Source: an uncultured Eubacteriales bacterium
GTDB taxonomy: Bacteria > Bacillota > Clostridia > Oscillospirales > CAG-272
NCBI GenBank assembly: GCA_934394585.1
Contig: CAKRQU010000014.1
Coordinates: 1 to 44,922, forward strand
Reading direction: 5' to 3'
DNA length: 44,922 nucleotides
Shown here piece by piece: positions 7,774-17,683 of the stretch (positions are counted from its first letter, which is position 1; every line of letters starts with the position of its first letter). The notes beneath the pieces are model-generated. The model did not search any database. It saw only the letters and a list, made by a program, of their open reading frames with translations, and was not told the DNA's origin. The position numbers were made by a program, and so were the translations under genes.

Positions 7774-9993
7774 ATGGAAGTACTGCGCGGCAGGAGATTA
7801 TTCGGAATACTTTTCGTATTTACGGTATCTTTCTGCCTTTGCGCGGTGCTTCCGTTTTATTTTTATGCGATATTTGCCGCAGTCACGGCGATTTCATTTG
7901 CCGTATACTGCGTGGTGATGAAGAAAAGGGGCATTTTCAGCAAATACAGGATAGTCTATGCTGCCCTTGCCGTTCTGATGCTCGCGGCGGGCTTTTTCCA
8001 TGCGGTGCATTTCAAAAACGCGGTGCCCGCTTCGTTTTTCTCGGGTGAAATGGAATTTTCGGGCAAAATAACCGAAGCGGAATCAAATACGGGATATTAC
8101 GGGCTTTATATGGCGGATATCGAATACGATGGCAAAAGGATAAAAGCGCTTTGCGAATCGGATTTCGGCGCGGATTTTGAGGTGGGCGACAGCTTTGTCA
8201 TAAAAGGCAATGCCGTGCCTCTTACCGAAATTTATTACAAAAGCAAAGGAGCACGCGCACTCATTTCGTTTTCCGAAATGAAAATAACGGCTTTCGGCGA
8301 GGAAAAGGAGTCTTTCCCCGTAACACTCGAAAAATATTTTTCTTCTCTGCTCGGCAAAAGACTTTCGGGAAATGCACTTTCGCTTTCGCGCGCCATGCTT
8401 CTCGGCGAGAAAAACGCCGTGGACGGAAATATAAAGCTGAATTTCCGCCGCATCGGATTTTCCCATGTGCTTGCCGTGAGCGGATTGCATATCACCGTGC
8501 TCGTTTTTGCTTTCTTGTTGCTTCTTTTGCCGCTGCCGCTCAGCAAAAGGATAAAAAATCTGCTCATCATTCCCGCGGTATGTATTTTCATCGCCGTGAC
8601 TGGCGCTTCCGCTTCATCGGTCCGCGCGGGAATAATGTTTTGCATTTTCGCCCTCTGCAATGCGTTTTTTGCCGATAACGATGCGCTCACCGCTCTGATG
8701 GCGGCGCTCGCGGGTATACTTATCGTTTCTCCTTCCTCGGTTTACGATATAGGTTTGTGGCTTTCGTTTTCCGCCACGCTCGGAATAGTCGTTTTTTCTC
8801 CCGCTTTGTCGCCTTTCCGCACGAAAAACACGAGAAAAAATTATTCCGTCGCGAAAAATGTCGCCGTGCGCGTTGGAAATTATATAATTTCTCTCGTACT
8901 TACCTCCGTCGTCGCCACGGCTTTTACTCTGCCCGTGGTTTTCGTGTGCTACGGAAATTTTTCTCTGCTCACGCCCGTCGCTTCGCTGGTGCTTATACCT
9001 GCCGTGCAGATTCTTTTGCCGCTTTTCCTTTTTGTTCTCATTTTCGGCGCGGTGCCGATTATCGCTCCGGCGCTTTCTTTTATGTGCTCGGCGCTATCGG
9101 ATTTTATAATAAACTTTTCTGATACGCTTTCTTCGGCGGACGGAATATACGTTTCTCTGCGTTATCCTTTCGGCAGATATTTTATCCTCGCCCTGCTTGT
9201 GCTCATTTTCGCTTTCCTTTTCGGCAAACATATAAAATTCCGCCGCGCCGCGGCTGCCTTTGCCGCGCTTGCCGTTTCGTTTTTCGCCTGTGTATTTGTT
9301 TATGAATACGGTTTTTACGATACGGCGCGCGCCGCTTTGATTAACTCTGCGAAAAACGACGCATTTATTATGAAATACGGCGGCAGGACAGTCGCCATAG
9401 ATATTTCGGGCGGTTCATACAGCTTTGCGCGCAGTGTGGCGGAAGAAATATACGATATGCAATCCGAAAAAGCGGACATTCTCGTATATACGCATCTGCA
9501 CAGATATCATGCGGGCACTCTCGAAAAGCTCGCTTCCGTAATAAAAATAAAAGCCATAGCTTTTCCCGCCGCGCAAACCGAGGAGGAAAAGGAATATGCC
9601 GATATGATATCGGCGCAGGCGGAGCGGCTCGGCATAGATTTTTACGAATACAAAAGCGGCGCCTATATAGAAACAGGCGACATACGCATAAATCTGCCGG
9701 AATATCTGCGCATGGAAAGATCTCTTCACAGGATACCTTATTTTACGATAGACGCGGGAGATGACAGGCTTTTCTGCTATGCGGGCGCGGGCATTTCGGA
9801 ATTGCCGCTCGTAGAAGAGCTGACGCTCGGCTGCCATGCCGTGGCTTACGGCTCGCACGGCGCCGTTTACAAAGAAAATGTTTTGCCGCGCGGCGTTTCT
9901 TTTGCGCTCGGATATGCCTGTGATTATGCGCAGGGGAATTTCACATACACGGTAAACAACGGGAAAATGAAAATAATAATATACGGCAGATAG
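7774..9993 (+). CDS. comEC: ComEC/Rec2-family DNA-uptake channel protein, degenerate nuclease domain (739 aa)
   Basis: Polytopic membrane protein of natural transformation, forming the channel that takes in single-stranded DNA. N-terminal membrane segments (1-75) are followed by a soluble OB-like domain (about 85-180), then the competence domain with many helices; the signature SHVLAVSGLHI starts near residue 230. The C-terminal third is a metallo-beta-lactamase-like domain, but the metal motif expected as HxHxDH reads HLHRYH (His574, His576, Tyr578, His579), so the key Asp is Tyr. The usual upstream FIDVGQGD-like strand is also not conserved. DNA uptake may remain while this nuclease activity is lost. 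GAGGA precedes the ATG, 20 bp after galT. Confidence 0.88.
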   Translation: MEVLRGRRLFGILFVFTVSFCLCAVLPFYFYAIFAAVTAISFAVYCVVMKKRGIFSKYRIVYAALAVLMLAAGFFHAVHFKNAVPASFFSGEMEFSGKITEAESNTGYYGLYMADIEYDGKRIKALCESDFGADFEVGDSFVIKGNAVPLTEIYYKSKGARALISFSEMKITAFGEEKESFPVTLEKYFSSLLGKRLSGNALSLSRAMLLGEKNAVDGNIKLNFRRIGFSHVLAVSGLHITVLVFAFLLLLLPLPLSKRIKNLLIIPAVCIFIAVTGASASSVRAGIMFCIFALCNAFFADNDALTALMAALAGILIVSPSSVYDIGLWLSFSATLGIVVFSPALSPFRTKNTRKNYSVAKNVAVRVGNYIISLVLTSVVATAFTLPVVFVCYGNFSLLTPVASLVLIPAVQILLPLFLFVLIFGAVPIIAPALSFMCSALSDFIINFSDTLSSADGIYVSLRYPFGRYFILALLVLIFAFLFGKHIKFRRAAAAFAALAVSFFACVFVYEYGFYDTARAALINSAKNDAFIMKYGGRTVAIDISGGSYSFARSVAEEIYDMQSEKADILVYTHLHRYHAGTLEKLASVIKIKAIAFPAAQTEEEKEYADMISAQAERLGIDFYEYKSGAYIETGDIRINLPEYLRMERSLHRIPYFTIDAGDDRLFCYAGAGISELPLVEELTLGCHAVAYGSHGAVYKENVLPRGVSFALGYACDYAQGNFTYTVNNGKMKIIIYGR

Positions 9994-10019
9994 GCTTTTT
10001 CGGGCTTATCTGCTTTTTT
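9986..10019 (+). terminator. Intrinsic terminator of the phosphatase-comEC operon
   Basis: GCAGATAGGC pairs with GCTTATCTGC (one G-T pair) and TTTTTT follows. The 5' arm includes the comEC stop codon. Confidence 0.85.
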
Positions 10020-10081
10020 GCATATAATTTCCTCCGCATGACAATAATATTTTAAAAATCAACTTTTATACGGAGAAAATC

Positions 10082-13000
10082 ATGGCGGAAGTAAAAAGAA
10101 CAGCGGAAAATACGGATTTTGCTTTTTCGCTTTCGTTTTCAAAAAAATCGAAACTCGGTTTTTACAGAAAACTGATAAAAAAAGCCGAGGCGGAAATAAA
10201 ACACATGAAAAATACGGGCGATGCGCGTTTTGCTGCGGCATCGGAAACTTTTCCGCGGGTGAAAAGCCTCGGCATCGCCGCGATAAAAACGATAGAAAAC
10301 GAGAAATATTTTTCCGATTATGCAGAGCTGTGGAAAACAGCCCGTGATATTTTCGATGCGGGATGCGCGGCGGATATAGCGGGATTTCTTTCGGAGCGCA
10401 TGACGGGCGACGGATATCCGAGCATTTTTCTTTCGCTGCTGCCATCGGCGGTAGTCCTCTGCGCCGTGAAAAAATACGTCGATTCTTTTGACGACGTGGC
10501 GAAAATATATGACGCGGCTGGGATTTTCGGCGTTTTTTCATCGGGAGTTTTCGCTATGCTGCCCGAAAAGCTATGCTGTACATCGCGCATTCTTTCCTCG
10601 GAAAAGGCGGATGTTTTCCGCTTTTGTTCCGACGAAACGAAAGGCGTATATATCAGAGCCGTGGCGGAATGCGCATATCGCAGCGGCGTTGGCGAGGCGG
10701 CTTACGCGCGCGAAACCGTGGCGGAAGCCGACAGGAGAAAAATCCACGTCGGCGAAATACTGCTGAAAAAGGACGGCTTTGCGGGCAGAGTATATTTCAT
10801 TTTGCTTTTTGCTTTCACATTTATTTTCACGGCGCTTTTCGCGCTTACGGCGAACGCGGGAAAATATACATTGCCTGTGGCATTGCTTCTCGTTGTTCCG
10901 GTATACGAATTTGTAAAGCAGTTTATACGCGGATTTTTCGTCGATTCCGGAAAAGATAAAATCCCCGTGATAGCCTCGGTCGAAAAACTGCGCTCGCATA
11001 AAACCGTGATAGTCATTCCCGCGCTTTTTCGCGACGATGTGCATGACGGGGAGATTTTCGAGCGTATGGAGGATCATTTTCTCACAAACGGCGGTGAAAA
11101 TTATATATTTGCCGTTCTTTTCGATTTCCGTCCGGCGGATAAAAAAACTCTGCCCGACGACGAGGCGAGAGTACGCTATGCCAAGCGCCGCACGGACGCG
11201 CTGAATAAAAAATACAAAAACAGATTTGCTCTCTTTTTCCGCGAGAGGCGCTTTTGCGAAAGCGAAAACGCATACATGGGCAGAGAACGCAAACGCGGCG
11301 CCGTTACAGAGCTTTGCCTTTTTCTTCACGGCGGGAAAAGCGATATTGTTTTTTACGGAGATGCGGATATATCCGGCACTGAATATCTGCTCACTCTCGA
11401 TGAGGATACCAAACTGAACGCGGGCGCAGCGGACGGTCTTCTCGGCGCGATGATACATCCGATGAACAAACCCGTGACAGATGAGAAAAAAGGCATAGTA
11501 AAGCGCGGCTATGCCATAGTGGCGCCGAAAACAAATATCAGTCTGGAATCCGCGACAGCCACGAGATTTGCCGCCGTTTATTCGGGCGAGGGCGGACTCG
11601 ATATATATTCGGGCACGTCTTTTGATATATATCAGGACCTTTTCGGAGCAGGTTCTTTCTGCGGCAAAGGAATGATAGATATAGCGGCTTTCTGCACGGT
11701 CATACCCGGATTTTTCCCGAGGGGACGCATACTCAGCCATGATTTGCTGGAGGGCTGCCTGCTTTCCTGTGCGCTTTTTCACGGGATGGCGCTCGGCGAC
11801 GATGCGCCCACCGATTTTTCTTCGTTTTATTCGCGCAAAAGCAGGTGGATACGCGGCGATGTTCAGGCGCTGCCTTATGCGCGCTCCCATGTGACAAAGG
11901 AAAACGGAGAGAAAATAAAAAATCCCATGAGCGCACTTTCGCGATACAAAATAGCGGACAATCTGCTGCGCGCATCGGCTCCGTTTTTCCTCGTGGCGTC
12001 GCTTTTTGTTTCGGCTTTTGCGGGGGTGAAGGCGGCGGCTCTCGCCGCCGTATTTGCTTCGCTTTATCTGATATTTCCGTTTTTCGATGCTGTTCTGCAC
12101 GGCGGAACATCTTATTTTTCGAAAAAATTCATCCCGTCGCTTTTATTTAAAACATTTATTTTCGTTTCCGGTGCGGCTCATGAAGCCTGCGTTTTTCTGC
12201 GCGCATTTTTCATTTCGTTTTACAGAATGAATTTCAGCAAAAAACATCTGCTGGAATGGCAGACAGCCGCGGAAAGCGCCGCCGCAAAAAAAGGCATGCG
12301 CGGGATTTTTCTCTCACTGCTGCCATCCGCAGTTATAGGCGTCGCCGCGCTTTTTCTGCCGTCCGCGGCGGCAAAAATCTACGGTTTCCTTTTCCTTTGC
12401 TATCCCATAGCCGTATTTGTGCTTTCAAAAGCACCGGCAGAGGCTCCCGCCGGAAACGAAAAAATCAAAGGCATAATAAAATCCTACGCGCGCGATATGT
12501 GGAGATATTTTTCCCTGAATATATGCGAAAAAACAAATTATCTCCCGCCGGATAATTATCAGATATCGCCCGAGGAAAAAACAGCCATGCGCACTTCGCC
12601 GACAAATATCGGATTATATCTGCTGTCGCTCATGGCGGCGCGGGATTTCGGTTTTATAGATTCCGAAAAACTTCATTTTTATGCGAAAAAAAGCAGAGAA
12701 AGCATAGAAAAATTGCTTTCGTGGCACGGACATCTGTATAATTGGTATGATATTTCATCACTTTCCGTATTGGGCGAAGCTTTTGTTTCCAGCGTGGACA
12801 GCGGAAATTTCACGGCTTCTCTCGTCGCTTTCTGTGAGGGACTGCGCGAATATATTTCGGAATGCCCGAAACTGGCGGACGATATAGCAATGTATGAAAA
12901 ATTGATATCACGGGCGGATTTTTCGGCATTGTATTCGCCGCAGAGAAAATGCTTTTATATAGGCTATAATGCGACGGGTGGATATTATACAAATTCATAT

Positions 13001-16000
13001 TACGATACATTCATGAGCGAATTCCGCATAACTCATTATTATGCGACGGCGGCGGGCTATGTGCCGCCGGAAAGCTATTTTTCGCTATCCCGTCTGGCGA
13101 TAAAAAGCGGCGGCAGAGTAGGCTTTGCCTCATGGAGCGGCACAGCTTTTGAATATTTTATGCCGGCGCTTCTTTTGCCGCATAAAAAGGGAAGTCTGTC
13201 ACGCGCCGCGCTTGATTTTGCTTTTTATATACAGGAGCATACAAAAACAGAACGGGAACTAACGGGGCATACGCATCATATTTACGGCATATCCGAAAGC
13301 GGATATTATAATTTCGATGCCATGATGAATTATCAATACAAAGCTTTCGGCATACCGAAGCTGGCTCTCGATCCCGCGGCGGAAGGCGAAAGCTGCGTAT
13401 CACCGTATTCGAGCTTTCTCATGCTCGAATACGGCACGGGTTCTGTCCTTTCAAATCTGCGCGAGCTTACGGCACTCGGTATGTACGGCAAATTCGGCTT
13501 TTATGAAGCGCTCGACGCGGACAGAACACGTGTTGGCGGCGGGTACGCCGTGATACGCAGCTATATGGCTCATCATCTCGGCATGAGCATCGTCGCGTGC
13601 GCAAATTTCTGTTTCGACAAAATATTTGTCCGCCGCTTTATGCGGAATGCGGCAATGCGCGCCTCGCGCGAGCTCCTCTGCGAAAGAATACCGGAAATAA
13701 TAAAATGCGCCCCCGCGCGCATATATACTCCGCATGAAAAGCCGGCACGTCCCGAATTTTATGAGGAAGAAAATATATCGCAGGAAAAACATTCGATAAT
13801 ATCGCCGGAATTTGCACTCGCTTCAAATAATAAAAGCCGCATCATAGCTTCATCATCGGGGCATATCGCGCTTTATGACGGCAGAGAAGCCATAGCTATA
13901 TCGGATTTTGATATGTTTTCGCTCGGCGGCGGTTTCAGGGCGGTATTTTATATAGATGGTAAAATATATTTTCCTTATCCGCTCGGTGACGGCGATATCG
14001 CGGCAGATAAATATGAATTTGTACACAACAGCGGAAAGGCGGTATATATTTCGCATTATGAAACGGATGCGGGAATACGGAAAATAATTTTCGCAGCCGA
14101 GGTTTTGCCGAATAGGGAAATATTCCGTTTCACGGCAAAAATCGAAGGCGAATACAAAAAAGCCGCGGTAATGCTTTATTTCGAGCCGATAATGACGGAG
14201 GAAAAGTCATATCGCGCGCACAAAAGCTTTGAAAATCTTTTTATAGAAAGCAGATTTTGTGCGGATGAAAAAATATTGCTTTTTTCCCGCCGTCCGAGAA
14301 ACGATAAAAAGCCTTTCCGCTATCTCGGCATAAAAGCCGCGGGAAATACCGCTTTTTCATTTGCGACAAAACGCGATGAAATATTGCCGCTTTTTTATTC
14401 GGACAGAGATATAGCTCTGCTCTCGGAAAAGGAATTTCAAAATACGGACGGCGCGGTAATAATCCCCGTATGTGCGGTGAAAGCGGAAATGAAACGCGGA
14501 GAAAACCGCGCGGAATTTCTTGTCGGTTGTTTTTCAAATGAAGAAGATCTGCTTTTCGAGCTTTCGGCGTACAGGCACCCGAAAAAAGAAAATGCCATGC
14601 GCGAAGTGGCGCGATTGCAATATTTTGCGGCGGGCTATCGCAAAGAAGTCATCTCATCGGAAAAATATATTCTTTCTTCCGTATTTATGCCGAAAACGGG
14701 AAAGCACAATGCGGGCGCGGCATTGCCCGATATACTGGAAAAACATCCGCCGCGCCAGAGCGAGCTGTGGAAATACGGTATTTCGGGAGAAAATCCGATA
14801 ATACTCGCCTGCGTGGGCGGACTGGACGAAAACAAAAAGAAAAATCTGGAGATGCTTTTTTATCTTTTCCGCTATATGTGTATAAGAGGAATAAGATATG
14901 AATTTGTCATACTTCATGCCGAAAAAGATTTATATCGCAGAGATGTGGAAAAGCAGCTTTATGCCATGGCAAAAGATTGCGGAGTGACGGCTTTTATCGG
15001 CGCGGAAAACGGCATTTTTACAGTGAATGAAAATTCTCTCTCGGAGAAAATGCTGTATTTTCTGAAAAGCCTTTCCGTACTATGCTTTGACTGCACCGTA
15101 TCGCCCGAAATTTATGCGGCTTCGTATACGGAAGATATGGAAATATCGGATGATTTCGCAAAAGAATTGCAAAAAACAGCGCAAACAAAGCCATTGCCTT
15201 CCGTATACGGCAAAAAAAGCGAAAGCGCGGAGGATGTGGGCACAGGCTCTTTTCATGAAAACGGTTTTGCTTTTCATAAACCGCATACGGGAATGCCTTA
15301 TGCCCATGTGCTCGCAAACGAAACTTTCGGCACGGTGGTGAGCGAAAATTCCGCGGGATTTACTTTTTTTACAAATTCGGTGCTGCGCAGGCTTACGCCG
15401 CACAATGCCGACAATATGCTCGAAGACAGCGGAGAAAAACTGATTTTGCGCATTTTCGGTTCCGCACACAAAAGCGATGATTTTGCCGATTATGATCTGA
15501 TTGCCTGCGCGGCAAATGTCGATTATACATTTGATGCGGCATATTATTACGGCACCGTGCGCGAAACGGATTACAGCGTGAAAATATCGGTATGCGGCAG
15601 ATTTCCCGTGAAAAAAATCGAAGTATCGCTTTTCCCGAAATGCACGGAGCTTCTTTACTGCACGGTATATTATTTCGCGGTGCCGGATATGGGTGTGCCG
15701 CGAAGCATGCTACGCTTCAAAGGCGGTAAAAACGAGATTTATATATATAATCTCGCGGATTACGGCGGCGGAAAATGGAATATGTGCATAAGCGCGGAAA
15801 ACCGCCCGGGATGTCGCATATATACGGACAAAACGGAAATGAAAAGCGGAGAAAAGCTTTCGCTTTCGAGAGCTGATATCGCGGCGCTCGCCGTGAAAAC
15901 GGCGCTTGCCGGAGAAGAAAATATCACATTTTATCTCGGGGTGAACGGCGCGCACAGATATCTTTCAAAATCAAGCGGGCACGATGAAACGAAAAATTTC

Positions 16001-17515
16001 ATATCGCTTTTTTCGGGCGATGTGCTTTTCGATATCACTGTAAACAAATGGTTTCTCTATCAGACGAAAGTGTGCAGGCTCTTTGCCAGATCGGGCTTTT
16101 ATCAGACGGGCGGCGCATGGGGTTTCCGCGATCAGCTTCAGGATACGCTTTCGCTTTTGTCGGAAGAGCCGCAATATGCGAAATATCAGATAATACGCGC
16201 CGCCGCGCATCAGTTTGAGGAGGGCGATGTGCTGCACTGGTGGCACAGCGTGCGCGATTTTTCTCATGATGACTGCGGCGTGCGCACGCGTTGCTCCGAT
16301 GATATGCTGTGGCTTCCTTTTGCCGTGGCAGCATATCTGCGCGTGACGGGAGATGAAAAAATCCTCGGTACCGAGGTGAAATATCTTTCTTCGCCGCCGC
16401 TTTCGCGCGATGAGCATGAAAGATACGAGCGCGTATCGTGGGGAAACGTCAGAGAAAATATATATATGCATTGCCTGCGCGCGATACGGCATTTTCTCGG
16501 GAATATCGGCTCACACGGGCTGGCAAAAATAGGCGGCGGGGATTGGAATGACGGTATGAACGGCGTGGGCGGCGCGGGAAAGGGCGAAAGCGTATGGCTT
16601 TCGCAATTTGCGGCGATAGTGCTTTATCATTTCTCCGAGGTCTGCCGTATGCGCGGCGATACGGATACGGCGCGGTTGCTTTGCGAAAAAAGCGCCGCAC
16701 TCCGCTCGGCGGCGTTTTCATGCTTTGAAAACGACAGATTTTTGCGCGGATATTATGATAACGGCGACAAGCTCGGTTCATACGAATGCGACGAATGCAA
16801 AATAGATGCGATATCGCAGGCGTTTGCCGCTTTTGATGCGCTTTTGCCCGATGCCTCGGAGGATGAAAAGAAAAAGGCGGCGCTCGCCGTGAAAACGGCG
16901 CGGGAAAAGCTTTTTTCCGAGCGGTACAAGCTGTATCGCCTGCTGATGCCGCCGTTTGTTTCGGGGAAAAATTCGCCGGGATATATAAAAGGCTATGTAG
17001 CGGGAATACGTGAAAACGGAGGGCAATATACCCATGCCGCCGTATGGGCGGCGATGGGACTTCTCGCCGCGGGCGATTATGACGAGGGTGCACGCATGCT
17101 TTTCGAAATAAATCCCGCTCTGCGTCTGCGCGACGGTTTTCTGCGCGGCAAATATAAAATAGAACCTTATGTGATGGCGGGCGATGTCTATGCCAATCCT
17201 ACCTGCATGGGCAGAGGCGGCTGGAGCTGGTATACGGGCGCTTCTGGCTGGTATCGCACGGCGGTGATCTGTTTTCTTTGCGGATATCGGCAGAGCGGGG
17301 AATATTTCACGCTGCGTCCGTGTCTTTCGGATTATTTTGATGCTTTTTCGCTTTCGGTGAATGTAAACGGCACGAAATATTCCGCGGATGTCCGCGCAGG
17401 GGATAAAGATATGATAATCCTCGACGGGGAGCGGATTTTTACGGATGATATTTTTGATTTTCGCTTTTATTTCGACGGCGGCGCGCATGATGTGAAATTC
17501 ACGGTGAAGAGGTAA
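10082..17515 (+). CDS. Cyclic beta-1,2-glucan synthase-like protein (NdvB/ChvB type: GT84 + glycoamylase + GH94), 2477 aa
   Basis: Giant membrane glycan synthase. An N-terminal cytoplasmic region leads to two transmembrane segments (about 237-285). The GT84 glycosyltransferase domain follows, with the nucleotide-sugar acidic motif TLDEDT (Asp440, Asp442) and SRWIRGDVQ from Ser587. Further membrane segments lie at about 620-680 and 735-790. A glycoamylase-like domain follows at about 860-1090 (WYDISSLSVLGEAFVSSVDSG near 890), and then the C-terminal GH94 phosphorylase domain with HWWH near 2052 and GGGDWNDG (Asp2154, Asp2157), which holds the expected general acid. In proteobacteria such enzymes make, cyclise and trim beta-1,2-glucans for the periplasm. 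The role in a Gram-positive cell is not established. GGAG precedes the ATG; no partner gene is adjacent. Confidence 0.9.
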   Translation: MAEVKRTAENTDFAFSLSFSKKSKLGFYRKLIKKAEAEIKHMKNTGDARFAAASETFPRVKSLGIAAIKTIENEKYFSDYAELWKTARDIFDAGCAADIAGFLSERMTGDGYPSIFLSLLPSAVVLCAVKKYVDSFDDVAKIYDAAGIFGVFSSGVFAMLPEKLCCTSRILSSEKADVFRFCSDETKGVYIRAVAECAYRSGVGEAAYARETVAEADRRKIHVGEILLKKDGFAGRVYFILLFAFTFIFTALFALTANAGKYTLPVALLLVVPVYEFVKQFIRGFFVDSGKDKIPVIASVEKLRSHKTVIVIPALFRDDVHDGEIFERMEDHFLTNGGENYIFAVLFDFRPADKKTLPDDEARVRYAKRRTDALNKKYKNRFALFFRERRFCESENAYMGRERKRGAVTELCLFLHGGKSDIVFYGDADISGTEYLLTLDEDTKLNAGAADGLLGAMIHPMNKPVTDEKKGIVKRGYAIVAPKTNISLESATATRFAAVYSGEGGLDIYSGTSFDIYQDLFGAGSFCGKGMIDIAAFCTVIPGFFPRGRILSHDLLEGCLLSCALFHGMALGDDAPTDFSSFYSRKSRWIRGDVQALPYARSHVTKENGEKIKNPMSALSRYKIADNLLRASAPFFLVASLFVSAFAGVKAAALAAVFASLYLIFPFFDAVLHGGTSYFSKKFIPSLLFKTFIFVSGAAHEACVFLRAFFISFYRMNFSKKHLLEWQTAAESAAAKKGMRGIFLSLLPSAVIGVAALFLPSAAAKIYGFLFLCYPIAVFVLSKAPAEAPAGNEKIKGIIKSYARDMWRYFSLNICEKTNYLPPDNYQISPEEKTAMRTSPTNIGLYLLSLMAARDFGFIDSEKLHFYAKKSRESIEKLLSWHGHLYNWYDISSLSVLGEAFVSSVDSGNFTASLVAFCEGLREYISECPKLADDIAMYEKLISRADFSALYSPQRKCFYIGYNATGGYYTNSYYDTFMSEFRITHYYATAAGYVPPESYFSLSRLAIKSGGRVGFASWSGTAFEYFMPALLLPHKKGSLSRAALDFAFYIQEHTKTERELTGHTHHIYGISESGYYNFDAMMNYQYKAFGIPKLALDPAAEGESCVSPYSSFLMLEYGTGSVLSNLRELTALGMYGKFGFYEALDADRTRVGGGYAVIRSYMAHHLGMSIVACANFCFDKIFVRRFMRNAAMRASRELLCERIPEIIKCAPARIYTPHEKPARPEFYEEENISQEKHSIISPEFALASNNKSRIIASSSGHIALYDGREAIAISDFDMFSLGGGFRAVFYIDGKIYFPYPLGDGDIAADKYEFVHNSGKAVYISHYETDAGIRKIIFAAEVLPNREIFRFTAKIEGEYKKAAVMLYFEPIMTEEKSYRAHKSFENLFIESRFCADEKILLFSRRPRNDKKPFRYLGIKAAGNTAFSFATKRDEILPLFYSDRDIALLSEKEFQNTDGAVIIPVCAVKAEMKRGENRAEFLVGCFSNEEDLLFELSAYRHPKKENAMREVARLQYFAAGYRKEVISSEKYILSSVFMPKTGKHNAGAALPDILEKHPPRQSELWKYGISGENPIILACVGGLDENKKKNLEMLFYLFRYMCIRGIRYEFVILHAEKDLYRRDVEKQLYAMAKDCGVTAFIGAENGIFTVNENSLSEKMLYFLKSLSVLCFDCTVSPEIYAASYTEDMEISDDFAKELQKTAQTKPLPSVYGKKSESAEDVGTGSFHENGFAFHKPHTGMPYAHVLANETFGTVVSENSAGFTFFTNSVLRRLTPHNADNMLEDSGEKLILRIFGSAHKSDDFADYDLIACAANVDYTFDAAYYYGTVRETDYSVKISVCGRFPVKKIEVSLFPKCTELLYCTVYYFAVPDMGVPRSMLRFKGGKNEIYIYNLADYGGGKWNMCISAENRPGCRIYTDKTEMKSGEKLSLSRADIAALAVKTALAGEENITFYLGVNGAHRYLSKSSGHDETKNFISLFSGDVLFDITVNKWFLYQTKVCRLFARSGFYQTGGAWGFRDQLQDTLSLLSEEPQYAKYQIIRAAAHQFEEGDVLHWWHSVRDFSHDDCGVRTRCSDDMLWLPFAVAAYLRVTGDEKILGTEVKYLSSPPLSRDEHERYERVSWGNVRENIYMHCLRAIRHFLGNIGSHGLAKIGGGDWNDGMNGVGGAGKGESVWLSQFAAIVLYHFSEVCRMRGDTDTARLLCEKSAALRSAAFSCFENDRFLRGYYDNGDKLGSYECDECKIDAISQAFAAFDALLPDASEDEKKKAALAVKTAREKLFSERYKLYRLLMPPFVSGKNSPGYIKGYVAGIRENGGQYTHAAVWAAMGLLAAGDYDEGARMLFEINPALRLRDGFLRGKYKIEPYVMAGDVYANPTCMGRGGWSWYTGASGWYRTAVICFLCGYRQSGEYFTLRPCLSDYFDAFSLSVNVNGTKYSADVRAGDKDMIILDGERIFTDDIFDFRFYFDGGAHDVKFTVKR

Positions 17516-17518
17516 AGG

Positions 17519-17683
17519 CTTTTCTTTGAAAGAAAAGCAAGGAAAGAAGCGGGCGACTGCGGTCGCGTATTTGCTTCTTTTAGTAAAAAGAAGAAGGCGG
17601 GCGACTGCGGTCGCCCGTAACGTGGTTGCGCTTTTTATAAAAACGCAGGAAATTTCTCATCCCCTGCGAGGGAGGACGAGGGT
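17519..17683 (+). repeat. GC-rich left arm preceding repeat copy 1
   Basis: It begins with a GCTTTTCTTT-G-AAAGAAAAGC palindrome right after the ndvB-like gene, which may act as its terminator. It holds the perfect hairpin CGGGCGAC-TGCG-GTCGCCCG (17598-17617). Related arms lie before copies 3 and 4, and an inverted one at 32385-32560. No coding sequence is supported. Confidence 0.75.
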
